Shown in pieces: positions 52,358 through 60,261 of a DNA stretch of 63,373 nt. The notes beneath the pieces are model-generated. The model saw nothing but the letters and a program-made list of their open reading frames with translations. It did not search any database and had not been told where the DNA came from. A program made the position numbers and the translations under genes. Origin of the DNA: Acidimicrobiia bacterium (GTDB lineage: Bacteria > Actinomycetota > Acidimicrobiia > IMCC26256 > PALSA-555); assembly GCA_035948415.1 (NCBI GenBank), contig DASZJD010000021.1:1-63373 (forward strand). Direction: 5' to 3'. How positions within the stretch are numbered: position 1 is the stretch's first letter; each line of letters opens with the position of its first letter.

Positions 52358-55294
52358 GTGGGCTGGGCTCGCAGACCACGAGGAGCGAGGGCGCGGTCGA
52401 GGGGCAGTTCGGACCGGCTCCTCCCCGCCGACTCGGTCTGGAGCCGCCTGGCCGCGTCGGCCCCCTCCGGCGAGCCGATGTTCCTCATCGCGGTTGGGCG
52501 TCGACACCGCCGCGGGCGCTTCCGGTACGTCGGGATCAACGACGCCTACGCCGCCCACATCGGGTTCCACAACGACGTGAGCGACATCGTCGGCCGCACG
52601 CCCGAGGACCTCCTCCCCGTCGACTTCGCCGCGGCCGCCGTCGAGCGCTACGAGCAGGTGGCCGACACTGGAGAGCCGCTGCACTACGAGGTCGGGTTCG
52701 ACTTCCGCGACCATTCGCTCGAGTACGACGTCACGCTGCAACCGATCCTCGACCGCTCGGGTCGTTCCACACACGTGCACGGGATCGCTCGACACTTCAC
52801 CGACCGCGACGCCGCGCTCCGGCAGACCGAGCGACGCTTCGCGGCTCTCGTCGAACACTCGTCTGACATGATCACGGTGCTCGACGCCGAGGGCCGCATC
52901 CTCTACGGGAGTCCCGCCGTCACCGCGGTACTCGGGTGGCCGAGTGGTGTCTTCTCGAACGGCGATCCGTCTCGCGACGTCTCCGCCTTCGACCTCGTGC
53001 ACCCCGATGATCTCGAGCTCGTCGAGAGCCTCTTCCGACAGGGAATCGCCGAGGGCAAACGCGAGGACCGCCGCGAGTTCCGCCTCCGGCGCGCCGACGG
53101 TTCCTGGTGCTGGGTCGACGCGGTCGGCACGAACCGCCTCGACGACCCTGCGGTGCGGGGAATCGTCGTCAACTCACGTGACATCACGGAGCGCCGGGCC
53201 GCCGAGGAGGCGCTGCGAGCGAACCAGGACCGGTTTCGATCGCTGGTCCAGCACGCGTCCGACTTCGTGGTCGTATCCGGGCCCGACGGCCTCGTCAGCT
53301 ACGCAAGCCCGGCCACGGGCGTGTTCGTCGGGCAGGAGCCCGCCGAGATCGTCGGGACCGAGCACGCGGCACTCGTGCACCCGGACGACCGCGACGCGTT
53401 CTTCGTGACGTTGGACGAGGTCCGAGGCGATCCTGGCTGCAGCCGGATGCTCTCCGTTCGGCTCCGGCGGGTCGACGGGGAGTTCCGCTGGCTGGAGATG
53501 GTCGCGACCAACCTGCTCGAGGATGCGAACGTCCAGGGTGTCGTCATCAACGCTCGGGACGTCACCGACCGGGTGCAGGCCGAGGCCGCGCTGCGTGAGA
53601 GCGAGGAGCGCTTCCGCAGCGCGTTCGAGCACGCGCCCATCGGCATGGCGTTGGCCGACCGAACCGGACGCGTGTTCCGCAGCAACGAGTCCTTCGCGCA
53701 GATGCTCGGCCGTCGGCCGAGCGACGTCACCGGGCTCACCATCCGCCAGTTCACGCATCCCGACGACTGGGACGACAACGACGACAAGATCAAGCGGCTC
53801 TTCGCTGGCGAGATCCGCGGCTACCGGCTCGAGAAGCGCTACGTCCACGCCGACGGGCACCCGATCTGGGTCTCGGTCAGCGTCTCGGCGGTCCGCAACC
53901 ACGACGGAGAACCCGTCTACATGATCGGGCAGATCGAGGACATCACCGAGCGCAAGGCGATCGGCGAGCGCCTCGTACACCAGGCGATCCACGACCCCCT
54001 CACGGGCCTGCCGAACCGCTCCCTCTTCATGGATCGGCTGCGGGCGATCATGGTCCGCTCGAACCGGCGGCGCCATCGGATCGCGGTCCTGTTCGTGGAC
54101 CTCGATCGGTTCAAGGTCATCAACGACAGCCTGGGCCACGACGCCGGCGATCAGCTCCTGCTCGCGGTGGCGCACCGCCTCCGGCAGATGGTGCGGCCGA
54201 CCGACACCGTGGCCCGCTTCGGGGGCGACGAGTTCACGATCCTCTGCGAGGACGCGGCGAACCCGGCCGCGGTCAAGGCCCTGGCCGAACGGGTGCTCGA
54301 GGAGATCGAACGGCCGGTGTGGCTCGCGGACGGCGAGGTCTTCGTCACCGCCAGCATCGGCATCGCGTTCTGCGACCGAGGGAGCGGAACCCCCGAGACG
54401 CTGGTTCGGGACGCGGACACCGCGATGTACCGAGCGAAGGAGCGAGGCCGACGGCGGGTGGAGTTCTTCGATGAGGAGTCACGGGCCCAGACGGTGGAGC
54501 ACCTCAACATCGCCAACGCGCTCCACCACGCGCTCGAGCGTGGGGAGTTCGAGCTGCACTACCAGCCGATCCTCGAGCTCGAAACCGGCCGGGTGTACGG
54601 ATACGAGGCCCTCGTCCGGTGGCGTCATCCCGAGCGCGGCCTGATCGCGCCGATCGACTTCATCGGCCTGGCCGAAGAGACCGGCCTGATCGTGCCGCTG
54701 GGCCGGTGGGTGCTCGAGACCGCGTGCGCGCAGGCCGCGCGCTGGCAGGCAGGCCCGGGCCACGGTCGCCCGCTCACGGTGAGCGCCAACGTTTCACCGC
54801 GCCAGCTCGCCGAGCCGTCGTTCCCCGAGCAGCTGGGCCAGATCGTCGGGCAGACCCGCATCCGCCCGGGGTCGCTGTGGCTCGAGATCACCGAGACGGC
54901 GCTGATGCAAGACACGGAGTCCGCGATCGGCACCCTCCGGGCCCTCCGGGCCCTGGACGTGCACCTCGCCGTCGACGACTTCGGCACCGGGTACTCGTCG
55001 CTGAGCCACCTCAAGCGCTTCCCCATCGAGGCGCTGAAGATCGACCAGGGCTTCATCCGCGGGCTCGCCCGCGACCCCGAAGACACGGCGATCGTGACCG
55101 CGGTGGTGAGCCTCGCCCACGCGCTCGGCTTGAGCTGCACGGCCGAGGGGGTCGAGACGCCGGAGCAGCTCGCCGAGCTCCGAACGCTGGGGTGTGAGCT
55201 CGCCCAGGGCCACCTGTTCGCCGAGCCTCGCCCGGCCGAGGAGCTGACCGACCCGGGGAGCCTCGAGGCCTGGCGCGCGCTCGCCGATCGCTGA
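52358..55294 (+). CDS. multi-PAS diguanylate cyclase/phosphodiesterase (PAS-GGDEF-EAL)
   Basis: Sensor protein of 978 residues without obvious membrane helices. About four PAS units lie in residues 45-535, each ending in a DITER/DVTDR-like motif. The GGDEF domain has ARFGGDEFTIL near 622 and keeps the RxxD inhibitory site (RPTD) five residues upstream. The EAL domain has YEALVRW near 750, SANVSPRQL, LEITETALM, VDDFGTGYSSL and AEGVETPEQL, so all metal and catalytic positions look intact. It can probably make and degrade cyclic di-GMP. GTG 52358 follows an AAAGG site. Confidence 0.95.
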   Translation: MGWARRPRGARARSRGSSDRLLPADSVWSRLAASAPSGEPMFLIAVGRRHRRGRFRYVGINDAYAAHIGFHNDVSDIVGRTPEDLLPVDFAAAAVERYEQVADTGEPLHYEVGFDFRDHSLEYDVTLQPILDRSGRSTHVHGIARHFTDRDAALRQTERRFAALVEHSSDMITVLDAEGRILYGSPAVTAVLGWPSGVFSNGDPSRDVSAFDLVHPDDLELVESLFRQGIAEGKREDRREFRLRRADGSWCWVDAVGTNRLDDPAVRGIVVNSRDITERRAAEEALRANQDRFRSLVQHASDFVVVSGPDGLVSYASPATGVFVGQEPAEIVGTEHAALVHPDDRDAFFVTLDEVRGDPGCSRMLSVRLRRVDGEFRWLEMVATNLLEDANVQGVVINARDVTDRVQAEAALRESEERFRSAFEHAPIGMALADRTGRVFRSNESFAQMLGRRPSDVTGLTIRQFTHPDDWDDNDDKIKRLFAGEIRGYRLEKRYVHADGHPIWVSVSVSAVRNHDGEPVYMIGQIEDITERKAIGERLVHQAIHDPLTGLPNRSLFMDRLRAIMVRSNRRRHRIAVLFVDLDRFKVINDSLGHDAGDQLLLAVAHRLRQMVRPTDTVARFGGDEFTILCEDAANPAAVKALAERVLEEIERPVWLADGEVFVTASIGIAFCDRGSGTPETLVRDADTAMYRAKERGRRRVEFFDEESRAQTVEHLNIANALHHALERGEFELHYQPILELETGRVYGYEALVRWRHPERGLIAPIDFIGLAEETGLIVPLGRWVLETACAQAARWQAGPGHGRPLTVSANVSPRQLAEPSFPEQLGQIVGQTRIRPGSLWLEITETALMQDTESAIGTLRALRALDVHLAVDDFGTGYSSLSHLKRFPIEALKIDQGFIRGLARDPEDTAIVTAVVSLAHALGLSCTAEGVETPEQLAELRTLGCELAQGHLFAEPRPAEELTDPGSLEAWRALADR

Positions 55295-55361
55295 CCGCGG
55301 GGCGCCGCCGTCAGGGACGAGGCCCGTGCCCGACGGTCCCCGCGCCGGTCGGCGCCCGAGG

Positions 55362-55670
55362 TCAGCGGATGTCGAAGAGCTCGGTGGCGTCGGTGCGGTC
55401 GAGGATCCGGAGGACGGCGTCGCTCGGGGCCTCGACGATCAAGTAGACGCCCGCGTGCGCCGCCACCCGCTGGGCTCGCAGCAGGGCAGCCAGCCCGGCC
55501 GCGTCCATGAACGTGACGCCGGCCAGGTTCACCGCCACGGACGGCCCGGCGGTGAGGAGCTCCTCGAGCGAGCGCCAGAAGGCGTGGCGGCTGGCCTGGT
55601 CCAAGTCCCCGCGGACGGTGAGCCGGCGATCGGTGCGCTCGAAGGAGGTCGGTTCGGGTGCCGGGTACAT
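55362..55670 (-). CDS. STAS-domain protein (anti-sigma factor antagonist-like)
   Basis: Protein of 102 residues. The STAS fold is recognised by RLTVRGDLDQASRHAF, the VAVNLAGVTFMDAAGLAALL strand-helix, and IVEAPSDAVLRILD. The Asp-Ala-Ala-Gly (DAAG) loop stands where phosphorylatable Ser lies in DSxG; here it is Ala, so the usual phosphorylation switch is missing. No anti-sigma kinase gene is adjacent. It converges with the GGDEF-EAL gene. Confidence 0.85.
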   Translation of the reverse strand: MYPAPEPTSFERTDRRLTVRGDLDQASRHAFWRSLEELLTAGPSVAVNLAGVTFMDAAGLAALLRAQRVAAHAGVYLIVEAPSDAVLRILDRTDATELFDIR

Positions 55671-55870
55671 GGGGCTTCCGGCCGTCGGGGATGGTCTGCG
55701 CGCGTGCTACCCCACCGCGCGGGCAGATATCCCGCGGCCCCGGCCCGACCGGCCCCCTCCCGAGCCGGTGAGGTATCCGCGGGTGGTCGCGGTGACGGTC
55801 GTCGACCGGTTGGTCTCGACGCTCCGCTCGGCGGCCGAGGACGACCGGGGTCCGGGCGCCTTCGCGCGCC

Positions 55871-56320
55871 CTACGACGGGAGTCCGCCTTCGAGCGGATC
55901 GACACGCAGGCGGGTCAGCGTCAACCGGCGGATGCGCCACCCTCCCTGCTCGCGCGCGTACTCCTCGTGGTAGTGGCCGTAGCCGCGGAGACCCCTCGGG
56001 GGCTCGCCCACCGGGAAGGTCAGGTAGTCGAACATGGACCAGACGCCGATCGCGGTGTCCGGCCCCGTGATGGTGATCTCCGGCATGTGCCCGTGATGGA
56101 CGGTCGTGACGCCGTCGAGGATCCTCGTCAGGAAGTCGAGGATCTTGTCCCGGCCCTCCTCCACGTACCCGTCGGCATCCATCACCGCGTCCGCGGTGAA
56201 CAGCTCGGCGAACGCGTCCCAGTCCTTCGTGTCCAAGCACCGGAAGTACCGCGCCTTGAGCTGCTTGATCTCCTCGATGTCGAGGAGCGTTCGGAGGGAC
56301 GCCTCGCCGCGGTCGGACAC
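55871..56320 (-). CDS. SnoaL-like/NTF2-fold protein
   Basis: Protein of 149 residues with the cone-shaped alpha+beta NTF2 fold, typical of SnoaL-4 type: LLDIEEIKQLKARYFRCLDT, DWDAFAELFTADAV, then the HHGHMPEI strand and YHEEYAREQGGWRI near the C-terminus. Members are polyketide cyclases, dehydratases or ketosteroid-isomerase-like proteins, and many have no known role. GTG 56320 starts it. It lies 86 bases after the fucosidase stop on the same strand. Confidence 0.88.
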   Translation of the reverse strand: MSDRGEASLRTLLDIEEIKQLKARYFRCLDTKDWDAFAELFTADAVMDADGYVEEGRDKILDFLTRILDGVTTVHHGHMPEITITGPDTAIGVWSMFDYLTFPVGEPPRGLRGYGHYHEEYAREQGGWRIRRLTLTRLRVDPLEGGLPS

Positions 56321-56406
56321 GCCCGCAGTCTCGCGCCCTGGACGCGGCGCTCGCGTGTGGGCGGCCCGTCGACGGCGCGCGGTCCGGCCGTCCTCGGAAC
56401 CGCTCG

Positions 56407-57657
56407 CTACTCCAGGTGCGTGAAGTCGACGGCGAGGACCGTCGCGAAGGGGTCCAGCTCGTCCTCGGGCACCGTCACGACGAGGTCGCCGAGCGGGTCG
56501 GCGTTGAGTCGGTCGAGGACCGACGTCCGAACGACGTGCGTGAGCGGGTGGCCGGATCCCAGCACCGAGACGCGCTCGACCCGCCGGACCGGCACCCCGC
56601 GGACCGTGATCAGCTCGTACGGTCGGAAGAGGAGATGGAGGTACACGCGCGCGCCGCGACGGGTGCTGGGCCCGTAGAACTGCCAGGGCTCGAGCCCCGG
56701 GTCGGTCCCGACGATGCTCTCCGCGTTGGTGGCCATCCATCCGGCGATGGCGTCGAGGCGATCGCGCTGCTCGGCTGGCAGCGCTCCCGTTCCGGTCGGG
56801 CTGACGTTCAGCAGGAGGTTGCCGCCTCGGGAGGCGACCTCGCAGAGCGTATGGACCAGCTCGCGCGCCGATTTGTAGTCGGTGTCGGCCGGGACGTATC
56901 CCCAGCTGTCGTTCATCGTGAGGCAGGTCTCCCACGCGCCCTCGAGGGGCTTCGGGGGCACGAACTGCTCGGGGGTGGCGAAGTCGCCGACCCCGGGGAG
57001 CCGGTCGTTGATGAGGATCCCGGGCTGCAGGTCGCGCACCATCGCCGCCAGCGCCTCGCTGCCCCACCAGTCGGCGGGCCGCTCCCAGCCGCCGTCGAAC
57101 CACAGCAGGTCGATCGTCCCGTAACTCGTCAGGAGCTCGCCGAGCTGACCGCGGAGGAACGCGAGGTATCGGGCCCACCGGGCCGGATCCGGCCGGGGCG
57201 GGGAGAACCCCGGCAGGTAGGGCCGGTCGGAGTCGGTGAAGGCCGGATAGTCGGGGTGATGCCAATCCGAGAGGGAGAAGTACAGGCCCACGCGCATCCC
57301 CTCGCCCCGGACCGCCTCGACCCACTCCCCCAGCAGGTCGCGACCGCAGGGTGAGGAAGCGACCGAGTAGTCGGAGAGCGTCGTCGGGTACATGGAGTAG
57401 CCGGCGTGGTGCTTGGCGGTGAACACCGCGTACTGCATCCCGGCCCGCCGCGCCATGCTCGCCAGCTCGCGCGGGTCGTAGGCGACCGGGTCGAACGTCG
57501 TGGCCGACCGGTGATACTCCTCGACCCCGACCGCCTGGCATTTCGGCAGCGCGAACAGTCCTCCGACCAGCGGCCACGAGAGCTCGAGGCCTTGCGTGCT
57601 GGCGTGGTCCCAGTGGACGAACAAGCCGAACCGGGCGCGGTCGAACCAGCCGGTCAT
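56407..57657 (-). CDS. alpha-L-fucosidase (GH29)
   Basis: Protein of 416 residues starting MTGWFDRARFGLFVHWDHAS, the GH29 barrel N-terminus. AVFTAKHHAGYSMYPT supplies the substrate His pair, and the nucleophile Asp is in DLLWFDGGWERPADWW near residue 186. GNLLLNVSPTGTGALP is also a GH29 marker. It hydrolyses terminal alpha-L-fucose. There is no signal peptide, so a cytoplasmic role on imported oligosaccharides is likely, consistent with the sugar ABC importer elsewhere in the window. Confidence 0.92.
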   Translation of the reverse strand: MTGWFDRARFGLFVHWDHASTQGLELSWPLVGGLFALPKCQAVGVEEYHRSATTFDPVAYDPRELASMARRAGMQYAVFTAKHHAGYSMYPTTLSDYSVASSPCGRDLLGEWVEAVRGEGMRVGLYFSLSDWHHPDYPAFTDSDRPYLPGFSPPRPDPARWARYLAFLRGQLGELLTSYGTIDLLWFDGGWERPADWWGSEALAAMVRDLQPGILINDRLPGVGDFATPEQFVPPKPLEGAWETCLTMNDSWGYVPADTDYKSARELVHTLCEVASRGGNLLLNVSPTGTGALPAEQRDRLDAIAGWMATNAESIVGTDPGLEPWQFYGPSTRRGARVYLHLLFRPYELITVRGVPVRRVERVSVLGSGHPLTHVVRTSVLDRLNADPLGDLVVTVPEDELDPFATVLAVDFTHLE

Positions 57658-57717
57658 CGCGCGAGGACGCTACCGGGTTCCCAGCTAGTGACCGACTGCC
57701 AGCACGCGTCCGCGCGC

Positions 57718-58086
57718 TTACCCGGCGCGGTCGTTGGCGGCTCGATAGCTGCGGTAGACGCCGAGCAGCGCCTCCCGCTGCTCCGGCGACAGGGACGGGT
57801 CGCGCCGGATCGCCGCCTCGGTCTCGCCGTCCGGGGGTGCCTCGGCGTCGACGTCGAGGAACCCGGCCTCGTGGAGCAGCGCGTCCGTGGGGATGTGCAA
57901 GGCACGCGCGACCGCGGTGAGCACACGGACCGAGGGCTCGTGGAGCCCGCGCTCGAGCTGGCTCAAGTAGGGGTTGGAGATGCCGGCACGCTCCGCCGCG
58001 GCGCGGACGGACAGGTTGGCCAGCTCCCGCTGCATGCGGATGAAGGAGCCCAAGGCGCGGGCTCGGGCCTCGTGGTCGTCGGCCAT
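57718..58086 (-). CDS. XRE-family HTH regulator (MLDSR/Rv0474-like)
   Basis: Protein of 122 residues. An XRE helix-turn-helix occupies residues 12-68 (LGSFIRMQRELANLSVRAAA, then ISNPYLSQLERGLHEPS), followed by an acidic linker and a conserved-looking tail LSPEQREALLGVYRSY. From memory this arrangement resembles mycobacterial Rv0474, which lies next to hbhA, and the lipid-droplet regulator MLDSR of Rhodococcus; no alignment was run. It lies 97 bases downstream of the small phasin-like gene and could control it. Confidence 0.88.
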   Translation of the reverse strand: MADDHEARARALGSFIRMQRELANLSVRAAAERAGISNPYLSQLERGLHEPSVRVLTAVARALHIPTDALLHEAGFLDVDAEAPPDGETEAAIRRDPSLSPEQREALLGVYRSYRAANDRAG

Positions 58087-58183
58087 CGAGATCGCTGTCG
58101 GGGTGGGTGGCTTCGAGCCCAGGCAGTGTCGCGCGAAGCGAGCGGCCGCCGAGGCGCCCGCTCGTTTCGGCTTCGGACGTTGT

Positions 58184-58435
58184 TCAGACGCGGACGCGGT
58201 CAGTCGCGGCCACCAGGCTGTTGGCCCACGAGTGGCTCCGGCGGACGATCGCCTCGACCGTTCCGAAGTACCGGTCCACGAGCGCTTGGAGGTCGGGCTT
58301 GACCTGCGTCGCCGCGCTCCGCACCGCGCCCGTCGCCAGCTGGTAGCTGCGGGCGGCGCTGCTGATGAGCTCGACGCGGACCTTCTCGATCTCGTCGAGT
58401 GTCGACTTCACGTAGTCGGGGGCGGGGGCGGTCAT
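58184..58435 (-). CDS. small phasin-like / HBHA-related protein
   Basis: Protein of 83 residues with no Cys and no signal. It is predicted as one or two long amphipathic helices (YVKSTLDEIEKVRVELIS, then VDRYFGTVEAIVRRSHSW). Such short helical proteins coat PHA granules or lipid droplets. A Lys-rich tail like that of HBHA is absent. Neighbouring XRE regulator and wax ester synthase/DGAT genes support a storage-lipid role, but this is inferred. AAGGAG at 58445-58450 precedes ATG 58435 by nine bases, below a near-consensus promoter. Confidence 0.75.
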   Translation of the reverse strand: MTAPAPDYVKSTLDEIEKVRVELISSAARSYQLATGAVRSAATQVKPDLQALVDRYFGTVEAIVRRSHSWANSLVAATDRVRV

Positions 58436-58800
58436 GGGCGGGGGCTCCTTCTCGGCTCGGACACGGCGCCCCGACTCCGGAGCGCCTACTGCGTACTATA
58501 TTACTCGCTGCTAACTATGTCAAGCACTTGGCCGGGGGACCGGCGGGCGCCGCGGGCTCCACCCCACCCCCCTGACACCGGCCCTGGTGTCGGGCGCCGT
58601 CGACGCCTCCCCACCACGGCACCCGCGTGCCGACGCCGGGACCCGAGCCGGATCGGCTCCGGGCCCTTGCTCGGCGCCGCATCCGGTGTGGGGGCCGCGC
58701 CCGCGATCGGGGCGAGGGTGTCGCCTCGCCGCCGCTGGACATAGGTTGGGTCGAGCGGCCAGGGGCGGGGTTGGCGGGTCGCAGCCTGGAGGGGGATTCG
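58436..58800. other. divergent regulatory region of the lipid-droplet locus
   Basis: Spacer of 365 bases between the small phasin-like gene and the wax ester synthase/DGAT gene. It holds the reverse-strand promoter at 58495-58523, in the most A+T-rich patch of the area, and the DGAT ribosome-binding site GGAGGGGG at 58788-58795. A TAGGTT at 58742-58747 may be the forward -10. The rest is G+C-rich without recognisable genes. Confidence 0.55.
58495..58523 (-). promoter_or_regulatory. near-consensus housekeeping promoter of the phasin-like gene
   Basis: On the reverse strand a perfect TTGACA (58518-58523) is followed after exactly 17 bases by TATAGT (58495-58500), five of six matches to TATAAT. 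Transcription would start near 58488, leaving a leader of about 50 bases with an AAGGAG site. The spacer (58501-58517) contains TTAGCAGCGAGTAA, whose TTA/TAA ends could be half-sites for the XRE regulator. Confidence 0.75.
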
Positions 58801-60198
58801 ATGGCACTCGACCGGATGAGCCCGCTCGACGCGATGTTCCTCCACCTCGAGGACGGCGTGAGTCACATGCACATCGCGTCGGTGCTGCTGCTCGACGGGC
58901 CACCGCCGAGCTACGACGAGTTCGCGTCGATGGTGGCCGGCAAGCTGTCGCTCGTCCCCCGGTATCGGCAGGTGGTGCGGTTCGTCCCGCTTCAGCTCGG
59001 CCGACCCGTGTGGGCGGACGACCCACACTTCAACCTCGCCTACCACGTTCGTCACACCGCGCTCCCGCCACCGGGAGACGAGGCCGACCTTCGCCGGCTC
59101 GTCGGGCGCGTCATGAGCCAGCAGCTGGATCGGACGAAGCCGTTGTGGGAGCTCTGGATGGTCGAAGGGCTCAGCGACGGCCGCTGGGCGCTGCTCGCAA
59201 AGACGCATCACAGCATGGTGGACGGGGTCTCAGGGACCGAGCTGCTGACGGTCATGTTCGACGTCGCTCCCGACGCCACGCCTCCCGCGACCGCCGACTG
59301 GGAGCCGGCTCCCCTGCCGTCAGGGGTGGCGCTGGCCGTCGACGCCGTGGCGACGATGGCTCGGAGCTCGGTCGAGCAGGTCCGCGCGCTTCGAGCCGCG
59401 AGCCGAGTCCCGCGTCAGGCGGTCGGGCAGCTGCGCGAGGTCTTGACCGGCCTCGCCGCCCTCGCCGGCATCGTCCCCCGCACGCCTCCGTCGAGCCTCA
59501 ACGGATCGATCGGTCCGCACCGACGCTACGCGTGGGCGTCGACCACGGTCGAGGACATCAAGCGGATCCGGAAGAGCCTGGGCGGCACGTTCAACGACGT
59601 GATCCTGGCGGCCATCACGGCCGGCTTTCGGTCCTTGCTCGAGTCCCGGGGTGAGTCCACGGATCGCGTGATCCGAACCCTGGTTCCGGTGTCGGTGCGC
59701 GGGCGTGACCTGAGCGGACGAGCGGTCGGCGACGGCACCTTCGACAACCGGGTGTCGGCGATGTTCGCCGAGCTCCCGGTCGGCATCTCGGATCCGGTGG
59801 AGCGCCTCGAGCGGGTCAGCGCCCAGCTCGGCGGGCTGAAGGAGTCGAAGCAGGCGGTGGCCGGCGAGGCGCTGACGTCCCTGTCCGGCTTCGCCCCCCC
59901 GATCCTGCTCGCCCTCGGGACCCGTTTGGCGACCAAGGCCGCCCAGCGCAACGTCAACACGGTCACGACCAACGTGCCCGGACCTCAGCTCCCGCTGTAC
60001 GTGCTCGGCCGACGGATGCGGACTGCGCTGCCGTACGTCCCGCTCGGCGTCCAGTGCCGGATCGGCGTGGCGATCTTCTCGTACGACGGCCACGTGACGT
60101 TCGGCGTGACCGGGGACTACGACACCGCTCCCGACATCGAGGTGCTCTGCAAGGGCATCGAAGCGGGGATGGCCGAGCTCCTCCGCGTGGCGGACTAA
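58801..60198 (+). CDS. wax ester synthase / diacylglycerol acyltransferase (WS/DGAT)
   Basis: Protein of 465 residues that joins an acyl-CoA to diacylglycerol or a long-chain alcohol, making triacylglycerol or wax ester. The catalytic HHxxxDG motif is HHSMVDG near residue 138, and the N-terminus LSPLDAMFLHLED-like stretch (MSPLDAMFLHLEDG) is typical. The C-terminal NVPGPQLPLYVLGRRM box is also present. ATG 58801 is supported by GGAGGGGG five bases upstream. It diverges from the phasin-like gene and so likely forms one lipid-storage locus. Confidence 0.95.
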   Translation: MALDRMSPLDAMFLHLEDGVSHMHIASVLLLDGPPPSYDEFASMVAGKLSLVPRYRQVVRFVPLQLGRPVWADDPHFNLAYHVRHTALPPPGDEADLRRLVGRVMSQQLDRTKPLWELWMVEGLSDGRWALLAKTHHSMVDGVSGTELLTVMFDVAPDATPPATADWEPAPLPSGVALAVDAVATMARSSVEQVRALRAASRVPRQAVGQLREVLTGLAALAGIVPRTPPSSLNGSIGPHRRYAWASTTVEDIKRIRKSLGGTFNDVILAAITAGFRSLLESRGESTDRVIRTLVPVSVRGRDLSGRAVGDGTFDNRVSAMFAELPVGISDPVERLERVSAQLGGLKESKQAVAGEALTSLSGFAPPILLALGTRLATKAAQRNVNTVTTNVPGPQLPLYVLGRRMRTALPYVPLGVQCRIGVAIFSYDGHVTFGVTGDYDTAPDIEVLCKGIEAGMAELLRVAD

Positions 60199-60261
60199 CC
60201 AGCCCGCGGGCGCCCACGGCTGCTCGCCCTCGGCCCACGGTCCCGAGCCGCGGGCCTAGCG

